From Cladorrhinum sp. PSN259 (lineage: Eukaryota; Ascomycota; Sordariomycetes; Sordariales; Podosporaceae), in contig MU867079.1 in the NCBI GenBank assembly GCA_033725935.1, positions 1 through 64,000 of the forward strand: a DNA stretch of 64,000 bases. Direction: 5' to 3'. This document shows positions 31,412 through 43,143 of the stretch, one piece after another. Positions within the stretch are counted from its first letter, which is position 1, and each line of letters starts with the position of its first letter. Made by a program: the position numbers and the translations under genes. The notes under the pieces are model-generated. The model was not told the DNA's origin. It saw only the letters and a program-made list of their open reading frames with translations, and did not search any database.

Positions 31412-32564
31412 ATGAGCTCCAAGTCCGAGGTCAAGGCCGCTGTTGCCGCTCCTGCTGCCCAGCTCAGCGGGCTCCAGCTCTACTCCAGATTCGCTTTTGC
31501 CGGCGCCGTCTGCTGCTCCGTCACCCACGGTGCTCTCACTCCCGTCGATGTGTACGTTCGATCAAAACACCTTTCGCGTCGCGCGCAATTCTGTTTGCCC
31601 CTCCTTCAAGACAATAACTAACTCGCTTCTCTTTACTCCCCCGCAGCGTCAAGACCCGTATCCAGCTCGACCCCGTCACCTACAACCGCGGCCTCATCGG
31701 CGGCTTCAAGCAGGTCGTCAAGGCTGAGGGTGCTGGTGCTCTCTTGACCGGTGTCGGTCCTACCTTCGCCGGTTACTTCCTCCAGGGCGCCCTCAAGTTC
31801 GGTGGATATGAGTTCTTCAAGCAGCAGTCCATCAACTACCTTGGCTATGACACCGCCTCCCAGTACCGCACTGCCGTCTACCTCGGCTCCTCCGCCGCCG
31901 CCGAGTTCTTCGCCGACATTGCCCTCTGCCCTCTCGAAGCCACCCGTATCCGTCTCGTCTCTCAGCCCACTTATGCCACCGGTCTTGTCAGCGGTTTCAG
32001 CAAGATTCTGAGCACTGAGGGTATCGGCGCTTTCTACGCCGGTTTCGGACCCATCTGCTTCAAGCAGTAAGTTCACATGGTTATACTCTTGAAAGCGCGC
32101 AATATACTTACCTGTCTGCAGGATCCCCTACACCATGGCCAAGTTCGTCGTCTACGAGAAGGTCGCCGAGGGCATCTACAGCGTCTTCCCCAAGAAGGAC
32201 ATGTCCGACTCCATGCAGACCGCCACCAACCTCGGCTCCGGTCTCATTGCCGGTTTCGCCGCTGCCATCGTTTCTCAGCCCGCCGATACCATGCTTTCCA
32301 AGATCAACAAGACCCCCGGCGCTCCCGGTGAGGGCACCACCACCCGTCTCATCAAGATTGCCAAGGAGCTCGGTCTCAAGGGCTCCTACACTGGTATCGG
32401 TGCTCGTCTCTTCATGGTCGGCACCCTCACTGCCTTCCAGTTCGCCATCTATGGTAAGTTTCTCTCCGTGTAATATGACATCTCTAGCAGCGACTAATTA
32501 CATGTTAATAGGTGACCTCAAGAAGGCCCTTGGCGCCGTCGGTGGTGTCGAGATTGGCAAATAA
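31412..32564 (+). CDS. Mitochondrial phosphate carrier (SLC25A3 family)
   Basis: Four exons, 31412-31551, 31647-32066, 32122-32453 and 32512-32564, encode 314 aa. Three mitochondrial-carrier repeats each carry the PX[DE]XX[KR] signature: [18 protein letters not shown] and QPADTMLSK. The first has [10 protein letters not shown] and the second [19 protein letters not shown], as in MIR1/PIC2-type phosphate carriers. The N-terminus ([20 protein letters not shown]) is short. It imports phosphate with protons across the inner mitochondrial membrane to feed ATP synthase. Strong C-ending codon use through the exons contrasts with neighbouring accessory genes and suggests high expression. The choice between MIR1 and PIC2 paralogues cannot be settled by eye. 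Confidence 0.93.
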
Positions 32565-34261
32565 ACAACGACAATCGACGCAGGAGCTGGTGTGGTGATT
32601 TAGAGAAGTCCAGAGACCATAATGGCGGATGTTGGTAGTTAATTCTGCCAATGTTTACCAAAGTGGATCCTCGCTCAAAAAGGGGTCGGAGAAGGATGGG
32701 GGGGTTAATGGTGAATCCGGACAACAAAAGACTTGTTGTGAAGGAAATGAACGACGACAGATTCTTTGCAAGCCTGCCTGCCTTTCGGTTTGTTTTTGTT
32801 TTTTTGGCTTGCTCATGACGACAAGAAAAGAATGAGCCGACAACAGGCAAAATGGGATGTCACGGGGCGAAAAAATTTGGGGCATCTTTTTTTTTATTTG
32901 CGAAGGATTTAAAAAAAGGAGGGAAGGGAGGGTCATTATTCCGGTTTCGTTTGCATTTAGATTTTTTGTTACAGGGATTTAGATGCAGTACAAAAATTCT
33001 TTTTGTTTTTTCCTTTTGTTCGTCATTTTTTTTTCGTTGCGAACTTCTTCTCTAGTGGTGGGATCTGTTTCGAAAGAAAGTGCAAGAACTTGAGTGTTTG
33101 GAGTTTTACAACGAGCGATAGAAGCATAGAGAGTTGTCTGCGTTTTATCATCTTTTTTTTTCATGAAAGGATAGAGAGGAAGGCGCGCATCGCATCATCC
33201 TGCCGGAGCGGTTGGCTGTATATTAGTCCAGATTCATCATCATCATGATAGACATGTTTTTTTCCCTTGTATTTTGGTTTTCTTTTTCCACGTTTGACAA
33301 GTGCTCGGATCATCATTATTTGACTTGTGATTCTTGAATGAAGCGAGTTAAGGGACTGTCCGGCACCCCCAATCACTCTTATGTACTGCAAGTCCACATT
33401 CCATCCACTTTGACTACCGTAATTATCTAACCACGACTACATCACCGCCTACGACCGCGCGGCGTCCCTGGCACTTGTGAAATTAAATTATATGTGAAAG
33501 GCGATATTCATAAAGGTTATGGCAATTCATGTTTATATGAGTAATCTGATAGACAGGATAGTACCTACTTTGGGGGCGTGCAGGGGAGTGATGGATTTCG
33601 AGGCTGAATCCCACACCATAATAAAACTTGGGTTTTAGTATTATGGGAGGGAGTATGTCGAGCAGAATAAAAGAAGGAAGATATTTTTATCTTTGCAGTG
33701 ATGATACCATGAGCGACAGAGTGGTCGGGAGAAGCATATGGCTCCGGAGCGGTGACGGAAGACATCGCGGCATGTGTTTCACGTCACCATTCAAACGATC
33801 GGTATTTGCTGGAATTGTAAGTTTCCAGGATGCTTGCAATCTGCGTCCAACCCAACATACCTGCGTGTTGTGTTGTAGATGGAGCCCGCAAGGTAGTAAC
33901 CTGAATGCTCCTTGGTGTCTTCTGTAACGGCTTGTGGATTCTTTCACAGGGTCTGACCCTGCCTTCCGCAAGCAGCCGCGGCGTAAATGGACCGCCGTTT
34001 ACGAAGCCAGACCAAATCAAAGACGATCGAGAATAGGTCGCGTCTGCGAACGAGGAAGTCGTGCTTCGGACGCTCCCAATTGTGTCAACGCAACGGCGAG
34101 ACGAATGGACGAGGTGAGGCTGTCAGGCGCCGCGTTTGAGGGTGTATGATTGGTTGTTCTGACGATAGGCGACCTCCAGACAAACCTCGTCGATGCCTTA
34201 ATCACCCCGCATCCACAGATTGTTCGCCAGTGTTTTGCAAGCATGCGACCTCAACGCTGCC
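32565..34261. other. Intergenic, no gene seen
   Basis: It contains the 3' UTR of the carrier, T-rich stretches near 32890-33040, and the promoter side of the NLR gene. A further 5' exon of the NLR gene in 33700-34200 cannot be excluded. Confidence 0.5.
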
Positions 34262-37200
34262 ATGGCTTTGGTTTCATCGCGTCGATGCTCCACGGCACTA
34301 TCGCCTGCAAAGCAGCTCAATGACGCGGTTGATGATTTCCAGAGAATTCTAACAGATGATCAACGAACGGCGCTCCAAAAGATAAAATCGATTCCGGACG
34401 CAGATGCCGTGCTCGTGTTCACCGCGGAACTTGACTACTCCCGTCAAGACAAAAAAGGCCGCAGCATTGCTACCCGGCTACATTCGGTTCTTCAGTCTGT
34501 CCGAGAATTCTCTGCAGTCATCGACACGTTCGTCTCGTCGAAACCAGAAATAGCTGCTCTGATATGGGGGAGCGTCAAACTTACGGTACAGGTACGCTGT
34601 GAAGTGAATCCACTGCCAAATGCATGCCGCTAACCCGGACGAGATTGCAATCAACTTCACATCTTACTATGAAGCCCTGTCCAACCTCTTTATGGGTTTC
34701 ACGACGCATTGTCCACGGTTCGCCGAGTACCAGGTTCTGTATCCGACCTCTGACCGGCTTCAAACAGCCTTGTGCAATTTCCACCCCTCTATCATCCGCT
34801 GCTGCAAGCATGTAATAGAGACAATCCAACGATCTTGTTTGTCGCTCCAAGGCTGGTCTATGCCAGATGGCTTGTCGCTAACTGATCCAAGGGGGAACGC
34901 AGCTCCTCAACGCTCTCTGGCAGTCTTTTGAGCAGGAGTTTAAGTCCGATATCAGCAGCGTTCAGTGGTGCGGCAAGGAGGTAAGAAGAGAAATCGAGCT
35001 TGCCAAAGCACAAGCCGATCGCCAAGACCAGGAGCTGCGGAGAAAGGAAAGCGAGGCGGCAACTGGACACTGGCACAAGGTCCGAAACATACTGTCTCGT
35101 ACGGGAAGCGAGCTTGACACCATCAAAGAAGGGCAGCTGCAGCAAGACAAACGTCGGGCAGGTAAGTTTCTCTATTTCCTTCGTACGAGGTATACCTAAC
35201 ATCCTGCAGGAGAGCAAAGACGCCGGCTGCTTGATTCGTTGTCATCTCATGAATATCTTGCCCCGTTCAAGCGCGCTTGCAAAGCGCGACACCCCGGAAC
35301 AGCAAACTGGGTATTCCAGACTGCCGAGTTTCGTCGATGGAAGGAAGCCACCGGCTCTCCTTGGATCTGGTGCTCAGGGAAAAGTATGTTTTACTGAAAA
35401 CTGTTAATAATGATCCTGCTAATACACCGTAGTTGGATCTGGCAAGACGATTCTCACGTTAGTATCCTACTTGTTGGGCCGCTCGCTACCTCGCCATACA
35501 CACCTGCTAATACACCAACTCATAGTGCAAGTGCGGTCAACCACGTCTTGGCCCACAAGAGCGGGATTGGTGAAATCGTCGTCTTCTTCTTCCCTCAGTT
35601 CGATGACCCGCAGTCGTTATGCGCGGAAACTGTCATTCGATCTATCATCAGGCAGTCACTCGACCCAGTGACGCTCTCCGAGGAAATGGAAGCCGACCTG
35701 GTGGAAATGGATCAGAAACCGTTCACCGGACTTGTCGAGTTGACGGTTCTTCTCCGGAAAAGAGTCGCGCAGTCGAAAATGCTCTACATCTTCATCGACG
35801 CCTTGGATGAGTTCGAAGCCACAGAACGACGTACCCTTCTTAACTTATTAGTATCCCTTGGCTCGAGTGGATCAGGCCTCAAAGTATTTCTCGCGGGTCG
35901 TGAGAGCCTAAGTGGGGAACTCAAAGGCAAACTCACAGGCATAGAGCATGTGTCGATGGCGTCCGCGCAAGCCAAACCCGATATCTCTCTCTACATTGAA
36001 GAGGCACTTCAAGAAAAGAGCGACGACCGAGACCTCGTTGTCGGAGACCAGCTTCTCATCTTGGACATAAAGCAAGCTTTGGTAAAGCATGCGGACGGGA
36101 TGTACGTTGACAGCACCCCCCTCTCAACATCTTTTACTGACGGTCAAGGTTTCTCTGGGTCACTTTCCTGATAGACGAGCTCTGTGCCCAGCATTGTGAC
36201 GACGACATTCGGGACGCCATTACACGTCTTCCAAAAACCCTCACAGAGACATTCAGCCGAGCTCTTTCGCGTATCATCTCTCGACAGAAGGCTTCGGTCG
36301 CCGCGAAAACGTTCTCTTGGGTCGCGATCGCGAAGCGGCATCTGACGCTAGATGAGCTCCGCGAAGCGATATCCGTGGAGATTGGCCAACCGTACTCCAA
36401 TCCCGGGCGACTGGTGAATGGCATCGATCAACTCGCGACATGGTGTGAAAATCTCGTTCACGTTGATGAAGAGCTGAACACGGTGCAATTCGCTCACCAG
36501 ACTATTCACAAGTTCATCGTCGACGGACCGAGAAACCCTCAATTCACAGACTTCTATTTCAACCTAGCAGCGGCGGACCATCATGCCGGCGAAATATGCG
36601 TCACGTATCTCAATTTCAACGACTTCAAGACAACTTTAGCTCGGCGACCACAACCGGTTCCGGTTCATCCAGTCGTAATGGCAAAACTGGCGTTGTCACA
36701 CCACTCAAAGAAGCCAGGTTTTCTCTTAGCAACTGGTTTCAGTTCGAGACACCGCAAAAGCAAGACAGAGCTGGATGTCGTTGGAGTTCTGGCTAGCTAC
36801 GAAAGAGGAAACGAAGAGGCCCTACGAAAGCTGCAGCAGAGTCATCCTTTCCTCCAGTACGCGTCGATACACTGGATATCACATACTAGCAGATTCCAGA
36901 AGGATAAATCGAAGATGTGGGATTCGTGGCATCAAATTGTCACTTGTGGGCACGACCTGGCGAATAGACCCTGGCCGGAGCAGCAAAAGTTCAACGCTCT
37001 AGACTCTGATCTGCTAGTTTGGAGCTTACAATCACGCCACTATGCTTTAACCCGACTCATTCAGGGTTGCGGCGGGATATCAGAACCAGAAAAACTTCAG
37101 AATGCGTGGAGTTTAGCAGCTGAAGGCGATATCGAATTGCTTGATGTTCTTCTCGGGGGTGAACGCCCGCTTCAGATCAGAAACGCGACCCTCCAGGGAG

Positions 37201-38093
37201 CTTCTAAGGACGGCCATCTCGCAGTTGTTGAGCGGTTACTTATAGCGGGAGCTAACGTTAACGCCGACCCTGCTAAATACGGCCGAACTGCTCTACAGGC
37301 GGCTTCCGAGGGCGGCCATCTCGCAGTTATTGAGCGGTTACTTACAGCTGGGGCTAACGTTAACGCCGACCCTACTAAAGCGAACGGCCGAACTGCTCTA
37401 CAGGCGGCTTCCGAGGGCGGCCATCTCGCAGTTGTTGAGCGACTACTTACAGCTGGAGCTAACGTCAATGCTGACCCTGCTTGGTACGGCCGAACTGCTT
37501 TACAGGCGGCTTCCGAGGGCGGCCATCTCGCAGTTGTTGAGCGGCTACTTATAGCTGGAGCTAACGTTAACGCCGACCCTACTCGGAATGGCCGAACTGC
37601 TTTACAGGCAGCTTCCGAAGGCGGCCATCTCGCAGTTGTTGAGCGGTTACTTATAGCGGGAGCTAACGTTAACGCCGACCCTGCTAAATACGGCCGAACT
37701 GCTCTACAGGCAGCTTCCGAGGACGGCCATCTCGCAGTTATTGAGCGGTTACTTACAGCTGGGGCTAACGTTAACGCCGACCCTACTAAAGCGAACGGCC
37801 GAACTGCTTTACAGGCGGCTTCTAGGGGCGGCTATCTCGCAGTTGTTGAGCGGCTACTTATAGCTGGAGCTAACGTTAACGCCGGCCCTACTCGGAACGG
37901 CCGAACTTCTCTACAGGCAGCTTCCGAGGGGGGCCATCTCGCAGTTGTTGAGCGGCTACTTACAGCTGGAGCTAACGTTAACGCCGATTCTGCTAAATGG
38001 TACGGCCGAACTGCTCTACAGGCGGCTTCCGAGGGCGGCCATCTCGCAGTTATTGAACGACTGCAGAGAGAGTTAGAAAGAATGTCGTCATGA
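34262..38093 (+). CDS. NLR-type STAND protein: DUF7708-like, NACHT, ankyrin repeats
   Basis: Seven exons, 34262-34591, 34644-34836, 34892-35161, 35210-35383, 35433-35457, 35526-36101 and 36149-38093, encode 1170 aa; every junction keeps frame and has GT-AG borders. Residues 10-175 match the DUF7708-type N-terminal domain (LIWGSVKLTVQ/IAINFTSYYEALSNL). A basic/acidic linker follows (LAKAQADRQDQELRRKES). The NACHT has Walker A GKIGSGKT, assembled across exons 4 and 5 at about residue 320, and Walker B LYIFIDALDE at about 417-426. A winged-helix-like region (FSWVAIAKRHLTLDELREAI) leads to nine ankyrin repeats. Fungal NLRs of this type act in non-self recognition and programmed cell death. Exon 5 is only 25 nt. 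An upstream ATG at 34220 is possible. Confidence 0.9.
37190..38070 (+). repeat. Nine-unit tandem repeat, 99-105 bp, ankyrin coding
   Basis: Units encode GRTALQAASEGGHLAVVERL plus L(I/T)AGANVNADP and a variable loop. Loops in order are AKY, TKAN, AWY, TRN, AKY, TKAN, TRN, AKWY, and a truncated last unit. Units 5-6 repeat the loop and VV/VI pattern of units 1-2, so the array has grown partly by multi-unit duplication. Confidence 0.9.
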
Positions 38094-39636
38094 TCTTTAC
38101 AGCTTCGTCCCATCTTTTGAGTCGTTCTTCGCAATGACCAGTTAAATCTGTCATTATCATCGTCCTACCTAAAACAGCCGCCCCGTGATCGCTCCTTGCT
38201 TACCTCGCTCACGCTGGGTAGCGTCTTCCCTTAACTCGAAGCTGGTTACATCCGGATCAGACGATGCTAACCCCCTACATTACCAAGGCTATGGAATAGG
38301 CTCGGATAACAGGTGGATTACAAGGGGCTCAGAAAACTAGCTATAGCTGCCTCCAAAATATCAGTCAAACTATTTAGCTACAGCGGCATTAACGGCTGCT
38401 ACTGGCTGTTATTTGGGGCGCGTCCTAACTATGATGTTCACGATAGATAGCTAACCTGATCTCTCATTCTCTCATTCTCTCTCTTTTTTTTTTTATCATA
38501 GCGTGCCATAGGAGGGGTCCGGGGTCTCCATTAATTTATAGCCCGTCGTATACTCCAGAACCTTCTAGATCCCGCCTTTTTTTATTAATTCGAGTATTCT
38601 GTTTCGTCCTAGAGATAGGTGGCTTTAGAACACGTTGTAGATACGTCATAAGGCTACGGCCCACTCGAACAACTCGAGATTGAGTTAGTTAGCTTGACAT
38701 AATTTTAAAGCGCTATAACAAACTTCATTAGGTCATGCGGGCAAAGTTCTTACATATTATAACACTCTTTCAATTAGAGTACGAGGCAATTATATCCTAG
38801 GGAGACACCAAAGAGGTCATCACATATTTTTTTGGTTTTTTAGAGAACGCCAATTGGAGGACAGAAAGCCGAGTGCCAGATCAGTTCTATGACGTTCAGC
38901 CCGCATGAAAACCGGTGTTGTTTCGATTGGCTATTTCGCTGTCGCTTCTAATTAGGTCTTTATCGTGTTTTCCACATCTTCAAGATCTGATCTGGTATTT
39001 GCCTTGATGACATACATTGCGGAGCCGCAGCACCTTGGCAGTGCCAAAGCGGCTAGTGCACCCTTCCACTGCATTAGCAGCTGCAGCTATTTCTGGCTGA
39101 CATGTATGTATGTATTTGGTATGGAGTGGGCAGCCACGCACTGTGACAGCCACAGCCAAGGGGTAGACTAGGCACAAGAAAACCTGTCCACCCCGTGTTC
39201 CAATTTCAGTGGGAATTTGTGGATGGAGATTCCGATCAGCATTCTATCAGTTCAGATAAACGTGTTCAGAAACTCAACCAAGCACATTTTCTATTTCATC
39301 GATAACGAAGACATATCGATTAAGAACATACTCCGATAAAATCAGGTTTTGTGAGGCCACGAATGCATATGATGTTGGTTTCATATTTGTCTACAAACAC
39401 CCCTTGGGGTTGCAGCTAAAGAAAACGTTTAGCTTACCGTGAATAAGACGTTATGCCGGTCCGTTGTAGGCGGCCGTTTATTTCAGCCATCACGGGCTTC
39501 AAGACTGCCTAAATTTGCAAGCGGAGCTTGCCTTTTGGTGAAGCTTCACACCCGAGTTATATGACACACACCACGCCAAGCTTTGGCGATGGAGTAAAAA
39601 ATTAAGCGAATTGAGAGATTAAAAGCCAAAAAAAAA
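38094..39636. other. Gene-poor AT-rich tract, no gene seen
   Basis: It contains low-complexity (CTCATT)n near 38460 and TAGCTA-rich stretches that look like degraded repeat DNA. No transposase or polymerase motif was seen. The stretch 39571-39607 resembles the flank of the 19.1-kb 5S gene. Confidence 0.5.
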
Positions 39637-39755
39637 ACATACAACACCAGGGATTCCCCAGTGGTCACCCACCTGAGTACTAGTCTAGCGATTTGTGGCT
39701 TATCTAGGGCAGAGCGGACGGGATGCCGAGTTTTCCACAATCTATGGTCGTATGT
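39637..39755 (-). rRNA. 5S rRNA
   Basis: A 119-nt fungal 5S rRNA gene with 5' ACATACGACCATAGATTGTGG, shown as 21 nt in the gene at this position with key nt 14-21 GATTGTGG, pairing with CCACAAATC (nt 58-66). It ends TTGTATGT followed by a run of ten T that serves as terminator. The sequence is identical across its length, as far as I can read, to the copy at 41.1 kb, which lies in the opposite orientation. Confidence 0.93.
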
Positions 39756-40173
39756 GATATTTCACTTGTGGAAAATGGATTATACTCGAGACTGAGTCTG
39801 TAGAATTCTTTTTTTTTCTCACTCCCTGTGTTGTTTCTGAGTGTAAAAGATGAGTGTATAACGTGAGTTTGTTCATCAAAACGACCCTGTATTTTTTTTT
39901 AAAGCTACGTAAATCGAGTATTATGTGAGTTTGTGGGGGGATCAGAGCTTAAAGAATATATCAAATAGTTTTAATAAATAAACAAACAAGTAAATAAATA
40001 ACCGATTTATCTTTTCCCACGATTCTTTACTGTACTTTGTCGTCTTTAGGGGTAGCGAAACGGAAGCAAAATAAAAAATCATGGGTCTGTGCGTTTCTTG
40101 CTGATGATAAGCTATTACCTGGCTCTCTGGCTCTGAAATGGGAGAAGTATGATGGGAGATGGGATTGCAAACT
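39756..40173. other. Intergenic, no gene seen
   Basis: AT-rich, with AAAT/AAAC runs near 39970-40005. Confidence 0.5.
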
Positions 40174-40589
40174 CTATGTCTTGTCTCGTGCGTAGAAAAC
40201 GCTTGCCGCGGTTAATGCGAAGCGCTCCCAACTTTGTCGCACAGCTTGTTTATTAAACACACGCCAACCCTCGATTCCCTTCTTGAGTGCCTCAATCATG
40301 TCATTCTGGAACTTTGTTGGCCCTTGTCCTTCTTGTCCTGGAACTCAGCTCTAGTGCTATGACTGCATAAGCGACACAGAAGAGGCGCCTGGGCATCGAA
40401 GACGAACTCGGGGTTCGGAGCCGCATCTCTACTAGGGGTGAAGGAGCGGTTCATTGTGTGTAGGCAACCCGTACAAAACGCCTTGTACATCTGGGCAGAC
40501 ATATCTGCAATGGATAAGTCTGAATGGATCAGGAGAAGGTTTTTGTTTTTTGTTATGAGCCTAGTTACTCTAGAAGTAACATTGTTCAT
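40174..40589 (-). pseudogene. Small putative zinc-binding (C-x2-C ... C-x2-C) protein, frameshifted
   Basis: From the ATG at 40589 a frame includes MSAQMYKAFCTGCLHTMN and later LLCRLCSHSTRAEFQDKKDK, giving two CXXC pairs about 28 residues apart, a plausible zinc ribbon. The frame stops at 40298-40296. In a second frame starting at about 40330 the sequence continues PTKFQNDMIEALKKGIEGW and RVFNKQAVRQSWERFALTAA to a stop at 40176-40174. The junction has no GT-AG signals, so a one-base indel is the simplest explanation. Family unknown. It lies in the gene-poor tract near gap 2, so a consensus error is possible. Confidence 0.42.
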
Positions 40590-41087
40590 TAATTATGAGA
40601 GGTTAGTTTCTGGATGATGAAACAAACAGAGTATCTCAATCCTTCTTATCGTTTCAATAAACAAATACAGAGCAGCCGCTTCATTATTACTGGAACTTCT
40701 CACGACATCTGCTCTCGTTGTCCATGGCCCAGATGAACGCCTTATAGTGGCACGTGCACATTAAAGGGGCTCAAGGGGGTTTGTTTACTTCTATTGGCAC
40801 ACCATCTACTCCTATCCGAATAATCACAGACACAGCAATTAATATCCAGTATCTTCATGCTCTAGACTCTAGACTCCTGACCTCTCATACTCTGATGTTG
40901 TCTTGCATGTCTAATTATTCCCAAAGGTTCTCTAAAGAACTTACTACCAGGCTCTTGGGTCAGGTAGCGGTTCGCGGTACCTCAATGTTGACGTCAGTTC
41001 CAGCCCTACATCTCTCTCACATAGCGTCAAATTAGATTATTAGTGTAAACAACCGTAATATTTACCCAGGTTGCGATAACTTTAATC
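40590..41087. other. Intergenic, no gene seen
   Basis: Promoter side of the divergent 40.2-kb remnant and the 41.1-kb 5S gene. Confidence 0.5.
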
Positions 41088-41206
41088 ACATACGACCATA
41101 GATTGTGGAAAACTCGGCATCCCGTCCGCTCTGCCCTAGATAAGCCACAAATCGCTAGACTAGTACTCAGGTGGGTGACCACTGGGGAATCCCTGGTGTT
41201 GTATGT
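41088..41206 (+). rRNA. 5S rRNA
   Basis: A 119-nt 5S gene with the same sequence as the copy at 39.6 kb, inverted relative to it with 1.3 kb between them. The internal promoter GGTGGGTGACCACTGGGGAA is intact, and the terminator is a T run at 41206-41215. Confidence 0.93.
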
Positions 41207-41481
41207 TTTTTTTTTGGCTTTTTTATAGAGTCTTTGATCGTTGACTCGAAGCTTCGGCTTTCGAAAGAGAACAAAAAAAAAATTTGGAAATGAGGGAAAA
41301 TGTTGCATGATATCAGCACGGTAGTGGTGCAATGTATCCAACTTTGACCAAGAGAAAGAGAGGAGAGACGAGCAGAAGAGATAACCTTGTTTTTTGGGGG
41401 CAAGTATCTCTATTAATTACCATAGAAAACTAACTGTACAACAAAAAAATAAAAATAAATAAAATAAAAATAAAATAAAAA
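41207..41481. other. Intergenic, A-rich
   Basis: Holds the 5S terminator and an AAAT-rich run (41440-41481) directly before the G run of gap 2. Confidence 0.5.
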
Positions 41482-41570
41482 GGGGGGGGGGGGGGGGGGG
41501 GGGGAAAAAAAGGGCATATAAAACTAAAATTTACCGTCATTTACTAAAGTAATTTTAAGANNNNNNNNNN

Positions 41571-41662
<92 letters not shown>

Positions 41663-41712
41663 CAACCGGCATTCATACCTTAAAATTACCTGCAGTTAGA
41701 TCATATTTTGTA
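41482..41712. other. Assembly gap 2 with 23-G and 90-C runs and duplicated, error-laden flank
   Basis: Positions 41482-41504 are 23 G, 41561-41570 are N and 41571-41660 are 90 C. The sequence between the G run and the Ns (41505-41560) is a degraded copy of that after the C run (41661-41712); shared blocks in order include GGCAT, AAAATT, ACC, TTA and ATTTT. It mirrors gap 1 with the good copy now on the right. Confidence 0.85.
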
Positions 41713-43143
41713 CGTCACTAAGCACCAGAAGAAAGAAGAAGGATGAGAGAGATTATGGATATTACCACATACGACAAACACCATTACACAGATGTATATT
41801 TGCAGCTTAGGTAATATATGATTCAGATCTAAACCAGATAGATAGATAATGATCTACACCACATGCATTCAACAGTGCCGTAGATAATGAATCTCACAGC
41901 TAACAAGAGATTCACTCTCACGAGCTTGTTAGACACGGGAGCCGATCACACCGGGTATAACTCCTTCATCAACACCACAAACATCACAAACATCACAAAC
42001 CTCACAAACTTCACATTCATAAAAAAAAAACACAAAAAGATTTAATAATCAAATTTTATTCAGCTCCATACCAGCTCAACGAACTAACTACCAGTTCGGC
42101 CAGGTAACTGTGCCATCTCCCATGCCCGGGCACCAATCTCTTCGTCAGGAATGCAAGTATGCTAAAGAGGACTGACTCATTCAGTCATCACAATGGCGCC
42201 TGACCTCCAAAGCATCCAGCCGAAACCCAGAGTAGACCGAAGTGGGCAGGCATCCATCCACTCCAAAGCAAACCCTTCTGCTGTCCAGAGCACCACAAAG
42301 TGAAGCACCTAGACACGCCTTCCAGTTTCTTGTTCGTGTATAGCACACCCCGTCTGATGCAAATACTGACGAGATAGAAAATGCTGTTAGAATGGTGTGA
42401 AGAGATATTAGAGAGTCCAAAAAAAAAAACTCACTTTTGGCCTCTCCCCCAAAAACTCCTCGCTGCAATAAAGTTCCGCTGTTCACCAACTCCCTGTCTG
42501 ACCGCAAGCAACAGAATAAGAAGAGTGCTTGAGAGTGCAGATCCCTCCTCTTCTGATTTTGCAGAGCTTCTCCTCCACCATAACTCCATGGTCTCTCACC
42601 GCGCATCCTCCCTAGGTGGCAGATATAGAAGAGTGCATAAGTGGAGACTCATAACTCTAATTTTCATCAAACCCTTCCTAGCCATGCCTTCCTCGCTCTG
42701 TCGGAATCCTGAGAAGGGTTGCATCGAAGTGCAGAAACACTCTCTCCCCTCGTACTTCACCGAAACTCCTCATCACCCAGCTCCATTTTTTGCCAAACCT
42801 TCTCCTCAACCATACCCCCGTTCTCGGCAGGCGAACTGTGTTGAAAAGTCGGCCGTGAACTTCGTCTGAGAGGTCTCTGTGATAAAGTTGAACTCAATAA
42901 GCTCATCAGACTACTTGCTCGTGCAAAACCTTGCTCAAAACCAGCGAGCTTCTCATGCCCATACGCCACCAAAAAGAAAAAGAGAGAAAGAAAAAGAAAA
43001 AAGTCATAATCCCACCCCCTCTCTTTTTGTTCTTTTCTTTTTTTCGTTTCCCAGAACCAACCCAAAGGCCAATCCCATTCTACACCCTTCCCCCTCCTCT
43101 TTCCCTTCTGCTTTTCTCTCGGGATCAAGAACCTGACCACCCA
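41713..43143. other. Gene-poor tract, no gene confirmed
   Basis: It contains a 9-bp tandem repeat at 41968-42015 and A/G-rich and pyrimidine-rich stretches near 42960-43120. Two overlapping frames near 42180-42870 have no recognisable motif. Confidence 0.5.
41968..42015. repeat. 9-bp tandem repeat (CACAAACAT-like)
   Basis: About five copies of a CACAAACAT/CACAAACCT unit follow each other with single-base changes. Confidence 0.8.
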
